NCBI RefSeq assembly: GCF_000224145.3
Contig: NW_004190444.2
Coordinates: forward strand, 211,481-275,480
DNA: 64,000 bases
Direction of reading: 5' to 3'
Origin: Ciona intestinalis
Lineage: Eukaryota > Chordata > Ascidiacea > Phlebobranchia > Cionidae
The number at the start of each line of letters is the position of its first letter. Within the stretch, counting starts at the first letter, position 1. Of the stretch, positions 55,105 through 64,000 are shown piece after piece. The notes below the pieces were generated by a model. The model searched no databases. It saw only the letters and a program-made list of their open reading frames with translations, and had not been told where the DNA came from. The position numbers were made by a program, and so were the translations under genes.

Positions 55105-56275
55105 AATATTTCACAAAAAGTTCAATCTATCAATAGGAGGTTTCAATACAGGCGTTATGTGGCCTGTGTTGCATCAATTTGAATCATTTCAAAATATCAA
55201 TCATTTGGACTTGGAGTTTTTTGAATAAGTGGCCTTTGCTTATGAATGTTGGTTTTATAATCATAATGTGCCAACGTTATGTCATAGCCCAACTTGTGCA
55301 TATTGCCCACATCATAGTTTGCTTCACACAGAGTTCTAAGTGTTTTAAAATAACCCAAAATGTACCAATATTGAACTAATTTATTGTTGGGTACTTGTCA
55401 GTGCTTTTCATCAAACAGTTACTTTGTTTTGCTTACCTTAGTAAAATTGACTTCAGAAACCTGAAATCTGTCTATTGATTTAAAATTTTACATACTTGTT
55501 TTGCTTAGCAGTTTTTTTCATTAAAAAAACGGTTTTTAAAATGAAGAAAAGTGTATGTGGCAAACATGTTCGTGACGGAGATAAAATCTAACTGTCATTA
55601 AATATCCCTCGGATGTCAAATGTAATGTTTATATTATGTCTATGGATTAAACTAGAGTCATGGAAACTTAGAAATAATATACCGTATGGCTTAACGTCGA
55701 TAAGACATGCAGAAAGCAGGATTAAATGTGGGTTATTCTGCTACAGACGTAACGTTAGGGGTATCGACTTATGAAACAGAGGAGACATCATACGTTTTAG
55801 ACAGATTTTACGCACAAAACAGCCTTTAGCCTGCTGTTGGGTGTATATATAATATATTTGTTCAATAATTCGAATGCCTTGCACTGCTAATCAAACGGTA
55901 TTCAGGGAACAATTTGGATCTTTTCGTGAGAAACGAAATGACAATGTTTTTTATATCCTTCTTATTGAAATTGTAATCTCGTGGCCTTTTATTAAAGCTG
56001 TGCTCTCTCGTCTTTGAACTTTTTTTCAATTCTCACAATTGCATTTTTTCTTAAAATATTTTACAATTGCTTTTTTTGCGACTCTCTCGTTTTAAGATCA
56101 GTTGCTGCATGCCGTCGTAGCGTAAGGTGCTGCAGGATTTAAAATGCATATCTTGCTGCCGTGCTATCAGAATACGCTCTCGTTAATATAAATTAAAGTA
56201 TTTTAGATGTATTAAGACATTTCAGTGTTGTCTAGTATATTTGTAAAGTGTTTTTAGGTAAGTTTTCCACCAAAA
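55105..56275. other. Intergenic, THOC7 3' flank to CDK10 5' flank
   Basis: No repeat or exon was recognised. T-rich stretches and an acceptor-like TTTTTAG (about 56250-56256) lie just before the CDK10 start. Confidence 0.5.
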
Positions 56276-57364
56276 ATGGAAGATAACGAAATTGTTGAAT
56301 TATTTACTGGAAAAAAGACGAAAATTCCCGAAAAAGACAGATACGGTGAATGCCGGGATGTTACAACGTTCGAAAAACTAAATAGGATCGGGGAGGGAAC
56401 ATATGGTATCGTGTACCGGGCCCGGGATAAAGTATCTAAAGAAATTGTGGCTTTGAAAAAAGTACGAACCGAAAACGAAAAAGAGGGAATTTCGATCAGC
56501 AGCATACGTGAGATAACTTTGCTTTTGAACCTTAAGCATAAAAATATTGTCGAACTTAAAGAAGTGGTCGTCGGGCAAAGGCTGGACAGCATATTTCTTG
56601 TCATGGAATATTGCGAACAGGACCTTGCAAATTTATTGGATAATATGACAACGCCGTTTTCCGAGGCGCAAGTTAAATGCATTACGTTACAACTATTGCG
56701 TGGGCTTGCGTTTCTGCACGAAAGTTTCATTATACATAGAGATCTTAAAGTGTCAAATCTTTTAATGACAGATGGGGGTGTTTTAAAAATCGCTGATTTT
56801 GGTTTAGCAAGGTTATATTCAATTCCACAGACAAGTATGACACCCAGAGTTGTGACTTTATGGTACAGAGCGCCTGAGCTATTATTTGGTGCGACAAAAT
56901 ATACAAAATCTATCGACACCTGGGCTGCAGGATGTATATTAGCAGAACTGTTGGCGCACAAACCAATATTTCCTGGGAAATCTGAAATCGAAATGATTGA
57001 GCTCTTGATACAGATGCTTGGTTCACCGAGTGAAGAAATATGGCCAGGATTTTCAGAGCTACCTGCCATTAAGACAATTTACTTGAAAAAACAGCCGTAT
57101 AATAACTTGAAACATCGTTTTCCATGGGTTTCTGAGGCTGGGCTGCGACTTTTGAACCTCATGTTGTTGTATAATCCTTCCAAGCGTATTTCGGCGCAAG
57201 ATTGCATAGAAATGTCATATTTTAAGGAGAACCCCCACCCCTGTGGCCCGGATATGATGCCCACGTTTCCGCACCACAGAAATAAAAGGAAATCGAACAC
57301 GGAACATAAAACTGTTCCTTCAAAAAGGAGGGAGTCTTTAGGAGGATGCAGTAAACATGCTTGA
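56276..57364 (+). CDS. CDK10: Cyclin-dependent kinase 10, single exon
   Basis: One uninterrupted frame of 362 residues (human 360) with a complete kinase domain. Features are the glycine loop GEGTYG (39-44), catalytic lysine in VALKKV (K61), CDK helix [13 protein letters not shown] (the PISSLRE element of CDK10), HRDLKVSN (D156), DFGLAR (D174), T-loop [13 protein letters not shown] (T194 or equivalent), and a tail with the CDK10 hallmark [15 protein letters not shown]10 pairs with cyclin M (CCNQ), phosphorylates ETS2 and limits ciliogenesis in vertebrates. Human CDK10 has many introns; here there are none, which suggests intron loss or a retrocopy that replaced or duplicated the parent gene. 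All catalytic residues are present, so it looks functional. RWDD2 starts 353 bp downstream and CDK20 1.8 kb downstream. Confidence 0.95.
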   Translation: MEDNEIVELFTGKKTKIPEKDRYGECRDVTTFEKLNRIGEGTYGIVYRARDKVSKEIVALKKVRTENEKEGISISSIREITLLLNLKHKNIVELKEVVVGQRLDSIFLVMEYCEQDLANLLDNMTTPFSEAQVKCITLQLLRGLAFLHESFIIHRDLKVSNLLMTDGGVLKIADFGLARLYSIPQTSMTPRVVTLWYRAPELLFGATKYTKSIDTWAAGCILAELLAHKPIFPGKSEIEMIELLIQMLGSPSEEIWPGFSELPAIKTIYLKKQPYNNLKHRFPWVSEAGLRLLNLMLLYNPSKRISAQDCIEMSYFKENPHPCGPDMMPTFPHHRNKRKSNTEHKTVPSKRRESLGGCSKHA

Positions 57365-57716
57365 TTCATTCGTTTCAAGCATTTAAAAACCTTGTTAAAA
57401 TTTTCTATTGGCAATATTCTCAGTAGCAAGAGTCAATTAAGTTAAAGACTTCTGTTTCTCAACCTTTCATGGTTTAAGGCGACTTTCAGAGACACTCAAC
57501 ACCCATGGTCCCCTACTACATCAATAAAATAACCTAAATTTATTTTAACATGATTTATGTTTGTTATTTCATTCCACACTTTGCAGCAATCGGCCTCTAA
57601 AACAAACAAGGCCATGGGTAGACCACAAGGCCATTGTAGCGCAGAGAATTTGGTTAGTAAATTTTGTCAGTTGCTTAATTCTTATCATGCTTTCGATTTT
57701 TTTTTATTTTTTAGAA

Positions 57717-58607
57717 ATGTCTGGGACATTTGAAAATATAGAATCTCAATTAAGTGAGCTCGATGTGCTGCAGAGTATTTACCCAAATGAAGATGAAATT
57801 GTCATCCAGGATTATCTTATTTTCTCAATGATGAAGGAATACATTGAGTCTGGAGGAAAAAGTCCTCCACCTGGAAAAAGTTTACCATTGCGGTTAAATT
57901 TGAAAATTGACAACCCGAAATGTTTTGTTTATGTTGATTGTCTCGTACCAGGGGAATACCCAGGTTCAAAACTGCCGGAAATTTCTGTAAGGTGTGACAG
58001 CATGACTAGGCAGAATCAGCGGGAATTAAATGATGACTTGCAGAAATTTACGAAGGAATTACTCCAAGGTGAAACTTGTTTGTACCAAGTTTTCGACTGG
58101 GTTGGAGAAAATGTTAAAGGTTATTTTCAAGTTTCTGAAGAGAAAGATGTCGCTGTAGTGGCTAAAAAAGAAGAAGTTTTCATTTTCACGAGGTTATGGA
58201 TTTACAGTCATCATATTTATAATAAGAATAAGAGAAGAGATATATTGGAGTGGGGGAAGGAGCTACAACTCACCGGGTTCAGCATGCCGGGGAAACCTGG
58301 TGTTGTGTGCGCTGAGGGAGAGGATAAACAATGTGAAGAATACTGGAGAAGATTGCGCAATTTAAACTGGAAGCGGATTAACATCGCTCATAAAGAGACC
58401 GTGACTTTAAATAACCCAACGGAGGATGAAATTATGGGGTTAAGGAAGTTTAAAAGTGGGTTGAATGAAATTAATTTTGACGCGCATCAGAACGCAGGGC
58501 GGAACTATCACATGGATCTTGGGAAGTTCTTTGATTATTTGAGCGAGCACGATTGCAAGGAGATGTTCCATATGTTGTTTGGGGTGGAAGGGAGATCAAC
58601 GAGTTGA
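57717..58607 (+). CDS. RWDD2: RWD domain-containing protein 2 homologue
   Basis: A 296-residue single-exon frame (vertebrate RWDD2A has 292, RWDD2B 319). It starts with an RWD domain (residues about 8-125; ESQLSELDVLQSIYPNEDEI and EYPGSKLPEISVRC). A DUF1115-type C-terminal domain follows (about 155-290; FTRLWIYSHHIYNKNKRRDI, LTGFSMPGKPGVVCAEG, FFDYLSEHDCKEMFHMLFG). The molecular role is not established. I chose the ATG at 57717 over the upstream in-frame one because a polypyrimidine-rich acceptor (ATTTTTTAG, ending 57714) ends two bases before it and the residues upstream are unlike the family. Splicing there could join a 5' UTR exon or a trans-spliced leader, as is common in Ciona. It lies 352 bp after CDK10 on the same strand. 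Confidence 0.9.
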   Translation: MSGTFENIESQLSELDVLQSIYPNEDEIVIQDYLIFSMMKEYIESGGKSPPPGKSLPLRLNLKIDNPKCFVYVDCLVPGEYPGSKLPEISVRCDSMTRQNQRELNDDLQKFTKELLQGETCLYQVFDWVGENVKGYFQVSEEKDVAVVAKKEEVFIFTRLWIYSHHIYNKNKRRDILEWGKELQLTGFSMPGKPGVVCAEGEDKQCEEYWRRLRNLNWKRINIAHKETVTLNNPTEDEIMGLRKFKSGLNEINFDAHQNAGRNYHMDLGKFFDYLSEHDCKEMFHMLFGVEGRSTS

Positions 58608-59135
58608 TTCATATTATGGATGTGAAATACTGGTGCCATTAATTACATACCACCTATAGATGCCAAATCATTGATTTACAATACGAACATTACATTAAAA
58701 TAATATATATGTTATAAAGACCCTAAACCGATAATATAATAATTTGTCCACTATCAACTTTAGGCGCCAAAAATCATGTGATTTTTTTTATACCTTTTCA
58801 ATACAAACATAAACAGCCCATATATAATACATGATACATTTGTCTTCATTTTATATATTTTCGCTTAAAATCTAAAATCTATTTAACCTTTACCATCCAA
58901 GATGGTTTTTGTTTTCACCAAATTTTAAAATGAAGGCAATTGTGCCATGTTATATATCGGTTGTTATGGTTGTATTGAAACTGAATAGTGAATATGAAAC
59001 CGCTTGTTTTTGTGCATTTGTGTAATTTCACTTTTGTTGCAATAAGTTATATTTTTATATTATTTTAATTCATGCTGGTTTTGGGTTTTAACTTTGCACT
59101 TCATAGGTGGCATTGTGATGTAATATATAAGTGTG
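58608..59135. other. Intergenic, RWDD2 to CDK20
   Basis: AT-rich DNA containing several AATAAT/ATTAAA-like stretches that could serve as RWDD2 polyadenylation signals. No repeat was recognised. Confidence 0.5.
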
Positions 59136-62100
59136 ATGGAACAATACCATATATTAGGTCGTATTGGGGAGGGTGCACATGGGATTGTCTTCAAGGCAAA
59201 GCATATTGAGGTAAATTGTTGTTTGGTTGTATTGTGATTGGGGCCTAAGGGTCCTGGGTTCAAATCCCACTATGTGGTAGAATGGTTGGAGTGCTTGCCT
59301 GTAACTAAAAAGTACTGGCTTATATACTTTGACGCTGCTACCATTGTGGGCTTACGTTTCTTTGGGATAACATTTGGCTGCAATTGCTCCAACCCAGTGG
59401 TCACTAATGGGTTGTTCAAATTATCAGCCATACATTAAAACAATCACCCACAAAGTTACATACGTGGTAACCTGTAAGCGGGCACGAGGTGTATGAAACA
59501 GAACACCCGTGTTATAACGACTATGTTGCCCCGCCACCCAAGGATAAATAAGTTACATTCATTCCTATACATAACCCTTATATTTCGACCCGCAGCGAGG
59601 TGAAGTAGTAGCTTTGAAGAAAGTTCCTCTCCGTAAGATAGAGGATGGGATTCCCAACCAAGCACTGAGAGAGATCAAAGCCTTGCAGGAGATTGGAGGA
59701 GATAGTGAGGACGCTCAGAATGTAAGGGGGGGGGGCTTGTTTGGTTTTTCATGCTTTTTATTTGCCAATTGCCATCCTTTTGTATAAGCGATTGTCTAAA
59801 ATACTGAAGTGTCGGTCAAATACAACTTAATTTATTCGATGCTAAGTCTGGCTTAAAATTTCGCCTGTCATTCAGAATAAAAATGTTTACATTCATTTAT
59901 TCCTAACTGTTTATCATCCCATTTATTATTATTTATAATATGTTGTAGCGGTTGCAGTATGTTGTATTGCGAACGTAAACTAAGAGGGCGAATGAACATG
60001 AGACGCGGTATTTATACGGAAGATAAACGTGAGAAAAAGGCACTAGTGTACGCCTTGACGCACACACACGTGGCGGGCCGCCACAATGTCATGTATTTAA
60101 TAAGATAAACATTGTTGTTGTGCTTTGTTCTAACTGAAACTTTCCAACACCATATAAACAAAACTAAACATATGCAACTTGTCTCATTCCTAAAAGGGGA
60201 ATATCTTGGTCCATAGCATGAAATAACATCTGCTGTGTTGCCGCTAATTTCCTTGCTTTTATAAAGATTATTTCTAAACATTTACATGTGTATAAAACTG
60301 ATATAATTTTGTCTTATCCTCACAGGTGGTTAAATTACACGACGTGTTTCCCCACGGCACCGGGTTCGTCCTTGTATTCGAATACATGTTGTCCGACCTC
60401 AGTGAGGTCATAAGGAATTCTGAGCGTTCGTTAACGGAGAGTCAGATCAAGAGTTATATGATGATGCTGTTGAAAGGGGTCGCGTTCTGTCATCAGAATA
60501 ATATAATGCATCGTGTAAGTTGTACTTGTATCACTTGTGTATATGCGTCAGGTATTTTTTTATTTAAAATGTCTTGTCTTGTTAAATTATGTTCCAAAAA
60601 TACTGAATATATATTGGGGTCAAACAGACCAACCCTGAGATTTAGTGCATTGCATTAATCAGTAAACATTACAAAAGTTAGATTTGTTTCATAGGATTGT
60701 GTTTAACCATCCCTGTATAAGTTGACTTGTAAAACTACTGTGCTATAAGTGTCGATCAAATACAACTAAAACTTATATAAGCATTTGTATAAAGTAGTGC
60801 AACCAATTTAAGGTTATTGTTTTGTTGACAACATTATTATTTACAGGATTTAAAGCCGGCCAACTTATTGATAAGTTCAACAGGACATCTAAAGATCGCC
60901 GACTTTGGGCTTGCTCGGGTGTTTGATAATGATGCAGAAAGATTGTACAGTCATCAAGTTGCTACAAGGTGGGTGTTGAGTATACTGGGTTCAAATCCAG
61001 GCCAGGATTGGAGAACCAGGGATCGTTGGTTCAAATCTAGGCCGGGGTTGGAGAATGAAGGATTCTGGGTTCAAATCCACACACAGCTAGTTACCCCTAT
61101 ACATACAGATGGTACCGATCACCTGAGTTATTATACGGTGCACGAAGATACGACGAAGGGGTCGACTTATGGGCAGTGGGATGCATCTTTGGTGAGATGC
61201 TCAATAACTCACCTTTGTTCCCGGTATGTTGTGTTTGAATACATGGGTGCTTGGATTATGGTTTGACACTTTTCATGTAGTAGTTTTTGCCCAAAGCGTG
61301 TATTAATGACTGTCGTTTTTCTGCTAATTCCCTTCTCTTCAATGTTTTACCTAATTGGATCTTCGCAATCTTCGTATTTGAAGACACAACATATAACGAA
61401 CTTTTTTACCCAGGGTGAGAACGACATCGAACAATTATGTTGTGTTCTACGCGTTCTTGGCACCCCCAATGAAACAATATGGCCGGGCATGTCCATTCTA
61501 CCTGACTATAACAAGATCACATTCCCCGAGAACCCTCCTATCCCACTGGAGGAGATCGTTCCTGACGCTTCAGAGGATGCTCTCGATCTTTTGAAGAAGT
61601 TTCTCGTTTACCCTTCGAATCAAGTCAGTTAATTGTTTTAGTTTTTATGGTTTGAAAAATCTTTATGCCCTGTGCCATCGCTATAAAAATAATAATAACC
61701 TTTATTTTCCTCTTCGGTTACGGTAGCGAAGATTTATAAATATTTTGAACGAAAAACAGGATATAGCGACAAAACAACAGTTGTTAAAAACATATTTACA
61801 TTTATTTGGAATAAAATAAGCGTGGTCGCTACACCTAGCGGACAAAAAAACATTTATTCTAATTAAGTTCAAATAGAAACAAAAGTTGTTTTAGGTCACT
61901 AGTCTTATAACTGAAAGATATCAGCACACACAGTTTGCCACAAAGTTACCTACGTGGGGTACCAGTGCTTAAAACAGAATAAATCATGGTTGCACCAACA
62001 TATGAGGACATTTAAGTTACACTATCGCAGCAATATACGCTTACATAAAAAAATTGTTTTAAAGTTTGTAATGTCCAGCCCTATGCCTGTCATACAATAT

Positions 62101-62364
62101 AGCATACGCACCAGACATTATGTCACAAACTAATAAACATATCCACACCAACCCCCCCCACAGAGAATCGCCGCCACGCACGCCCTCCTTCACCCTTACT
62201 TCTTCACTGAACCTCTCCCCGCTCACCACTCGGAACTCCCGATCCCACAACGAGCGCGAAAATCTTCACGACATCGATCCAACTTCAAGGAATACGACAT
62301 CGATGTTCCGATCGAACATAGCTGTATTGACCCAGCTCTTATTGCAGAGTTCGCTAATGTTTGA
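59136..62364 (+). CDS. CDK20: Cyclin-dependent kinase 20 (cell cycle-related kinase)
   Basis: Seven exons: 59136-59210, 59596-59721, 60326-60514, 60847-60968, 61109-61223, 61414-61623 and 62164-62364. All junctions are GT-AG, all phases agree, and the total is 1038 nt (345 residues; human 346). Motifs are the glycine loop GEGAHG (11-16), VALKKV (K33), the CDK helix [23 protein letters not shown] (D131), DFGLARVF (D149) and T-loop [13 protein letters not shown] (T170). The CDK20 signature [11 protein letters not shown] and the end LIPQR-like [14 protein letters not shown] are also present. CDK20 acts in ciliary assembly and Hedgehog signalling and can serve as a CDK-activating kinase. The usual APE triplet is SPE here. 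Introns 1 and 2 carry a palindromic repeat copy and an LTR fragment. Confidence 0.95.
59228..59560 (+). repeat. SINE followed by a palindromic repeat copy in CDK20 intron 1
   Basis: 59228-59420 resembles the SINE family (GGGTTCAAATCCCACTATG; GCTGCTACCATTGTGGGCTT). 59454-59560 is a single unit of the 97-bp family in plus orientation (GTAAGCGGGCACGAGGTGTA, GTGTTATAACGA). The palindromic unit is separated from the SINE by about 30 bp. Confidence 0.8.
59940..60085. repeat. LTR fragment of the third gypsy family in CDK20 intron 2
   Basis: GAGACGCGGTATTTATACGG and AAAAAGGCACTAGTGTACGC match 30725-30850, part of the third family's LTR. It is a short, diverged fossil. Confidence 0.7.
60715..60845. 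repeat. Foldback-repeat fragment in CDK20 intron 3
   Basis: AGTGTCGATCAAATACAAC and GCAACCAATTTAAGGTTATTG match one arm of the element at 41400-41665. It sits right before the exon 4 acceptor (60846), so it supplies part of the splice-site region. Confidence 0.75.
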
Positions 62365-62840
62365 AGTTATATTTGAAATTCTAATTTTTTGGTGCCATGT
62401 AGCAACATCATTAGAGCGTTTAAATATCATTTCTGCTGGTTTATTTTAGGGTTGAAAAGTAATTTATGATCTCGTATCATTATAGCCCATGTTTATGAAG
62501 TTTCATTTTTCTCTTCGAAACTTCGTTTTTTAGTCACTACAGTTTTTAAATTTTACTTTTTTTATAGCTTTCAGTCATTCGCAATGAGTCGTTTATAAAT
62601 AATGTAAAATGAAATAAACTTTATTTTTGTAGAATATTCCTGCTTTTTGTAAGAAATATCAAAGTATATATCGTAAGATATGCGAGCGCACTGTTGTGTG
62701 TATTTTACACCAAAAGTGGGGAGTGGTAACTACATCGTATCCGTTATAGTCGTGCTTATGGAAGAAAACTTGGAACGTGGTTTTTAGTTTTTCCAGTTTG
62801 CTGCAAAGTTTGTGATAAATTAAAACAGTTTTTGAGGAAA
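62365..62840. other. CDK20 3' flank and NHP2 5' flank
   Basis: AATAAACTTTATTTTTG near 62612 is a plausible CDK20 polyadenylation signal. An acceptor-like AAAACAG lies at about 62823-62829 before the NHP2 start. No repeats were recognised. Confidence 0.5.
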
Positions 62841-63299
62841 ATGGGGAAAGTAAAAGCTGAAACGTCAATTGTTGACGAATCTGTGAACGACGGGACAGAA
62901 AAAACTTACGACGAGCTTTTAAAATTCTTGAATCCGATTGCGAAACCGTTGGCTTCGAAAAAATTAACGAAACGAATTTACAAATGCATTAAAAAAGCGT
63001 CCAAGGAGAAAAATATACGAAGAGGCGTCAAAGAAGTTCAGAAATTCCTGAAAAAAGGCGAAACTGGGTTCGTGGTTTTTGCTGGAGACGCCCAACCAAT
63101 CGAAGTAATGTGTCACTTACCTGTTGTTTGTGAAGACGCGAACGTTCCTTATTGTTACGTCCCCGCTAAACAGAACCTCGGGGCGGCAAGCGGATCAAAG
63201 CGACCGACGTGCTGTATCTTGATAAAGAAGAAAGATAGTTATGAAGAAACTTTCAAGGATTGCGTGAAAGATATAAATAAACTGCCGCCACCGTATTAA
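62841..63299 (+). CDS. NHP2: H/ACA ribonucleoprotein subunit NHP2
   Basis: A 152-residue single-exon frame (human 153). I chose the ATG at 62841 (MGKVKAE) rather than an in-frame one nine bases upstream, because MGKVKA aligns with the human MTKIKA. It carries the L7Ae RNA-binding fold: PLASKKLTKRIYKCIKKASK, IRRGVKEVQKFLKKGETG, AGDAQPIEVMCHLPVVCED and the family signature LGAASGSKRPTC. NHP2 binds the kink-turn-like apical part of H/ACA guide RNAs and joins dyskerin, NOP10 and GAR1 in the nucleolus to direct pseudouridylation, and it is also part of vertebrate telomerase RNP. All conserved blocks are present, so it should be functional. The upstream AAAACAG could be a trans-splice acceptor. Confidence 0.96.
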   Translation: MGKVKAETSIVDESVNDGTEKTYDELLKFLNPIAKPLASKKLTKRIYKCIKKASKEKNIRRGVKEVQKFLKKGETGFVVFAGDAQPIEVMCHLPVVCEDANVPYCYVPAKQNLGAASGSKRPTCCILIKKKDSYEETFKDCVKDINKLPPPY

Positions 63300-64000
63300 A
63301 CATTGTGTGAATTTTTGGTTTGGTGTATTTTCATGAAATTGAACTAAAGGTGCGGTTTTTGTGTCTTACACCGTTATTACATTCGAATGCCACGCATATC
63401 AATAGAAGTTGAACGATTAAAATTAAAATTCCGAACCCATATTGATTTTTCCACTTCATTGCAAACATATACTGTTAAAACTTGTTACATCGTGCATTTC
63501 ATTACAATGGGGCCTCGTTTAGTCAAAGTTTGCACAACATATTATTATCCCCAATATATGTTGTTTAATTTTCAAGGCTGAAATTGCCCACTTTATGATG
63601 TACTCATGTTTTCTGATTTTTATATTCTGTCAAAACACTGCCAAATATCATGCTAACATCTTAGTTTAAACAAAAACATGTTTTTCGTTTCCAACATTTC
63701 TTTCATTAATTTTAAACTGCTGCCTATTTTATGAAGAAACCTTTTGGTTGTTTTTCCAAAAAGTTTTCAATTTGTAAAAACAATTCATTATGCATTATTG
63801 TATAGGGGTATTATAGCGTGGCATGCCATGGGCCTTGACATGCAGGTCAGAGGTTGACGGTTACCTTAATATGATCACGTTTCTGCAACAGTAACGTGTG
63901 TTACATACTTGAGTTTTAAGTTTTAACATTTCGTGGTATACCAGGCCAAATTGATCATGTTTGTAAACCAATAATTTCTTTAAACATTTCGGAAATTTAC
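63300..64000. other. NHP2 3' flank
   Basis: AT-rich DNA with one short plus-strand frame (63387-63581) that lacks recognisable motifs. Nothing else is supported. Confidence 0.45.

Noticed and set aside
56254-57069. 271-codon minus-strand open frame
   Set aside because: It is the antisense shadow of the CDK10 coding sequence.
57561-57716. Upstream in-frame ATG for RWDD2 adding 52 residues
   Set aside because: The added residues include a hydrophobic run coded by the splice-acceptor T tract and have no family match.
59940-60281. 89-codon minus-strand frame in CDK20 intron 2
   Set aside because: It overlaps an LTR fragment and has no recognisable motif.
60985-61085. Repeated GGTTCAAATC strings in CDK20 intron 4 as tRNA genes
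   Set aside because: They resemble a B box only; no arms or anticodon stem can be folded around them.

Overview
The window looks like nuclear DNA of an ascidian tunicate, most likely Ciona. It is AT-rich and its animal genes are compact. Several genes match vertebrate orthologues almost end to end (TUSC2, ATXN7, THOC7, CDK10, RWDD2, CDK20, NHP2), and introns are short. Intergenic DNA carries tRNA-derived SINEs, foldback elements and Ty3/gypsy LTR elements of the kinds known from Ciona. Six runs of N and one single N mark unassembled DNA.

Positions 1-9.8 kb are a repeat-rich zone with almost no firm host genes. It holds several tandem duplications, a small possible secreted cysteine-rich peptide gene (2035-2271), LTR-like repeats, an N-terminal piggyBac transposase fragment, a gypsy gag fragment with a tRNA-Trp type primer site, and a disrupted THAP-domain exon. 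Positions 9.85-27 kb hold two related gypsy elements in the same orientation. The first (9851-17649) is a decayed fossil carrying a piece of another gypsy family. The second (18540-26983) looks nearly whole and young, with two LTRs, gag, pol and an envelope-like region. Positions 27-34 kb contain pieces of a third gypsy family on the minus strand, a 71-bp minisatellite, and an unrecognised multi-exon host gene between two near-identical retroelement copies.

Positions 34-42 kb include an Arg-TCT tRNA cut by a gap, a MITE, SINEs, a three-exon TUSC2 gene, a 97-bp satellite array and a hairpin-type inverted repeat. Positions 42.3-51.4 kb are a ten-exon ATXN7 gene on the minus strand. From 52.7 kb to the end is a gene-dense plus-strand run: THOC7 (6 exons), CDK10 (1 exon), RWDD2 (1 coding exon), CDK20 (7 exons) and NHP2 (1 exon).

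The spliced models were built by eye from reading frame, splice sites and family similarity. Intron phases agree at every junction except one apparent missing base in TUSC2 exon 1. The host genes are housekeeping functions (chromatin modification, mRNA export, kinases, snoRNP assembly) with no sign of a shared pathway. The most unusual material is the envelope-bearing gypsy element, the palindromic repeat family found both as singletons and as two kinds of satellite, and the orphan gene between retroelement copies.
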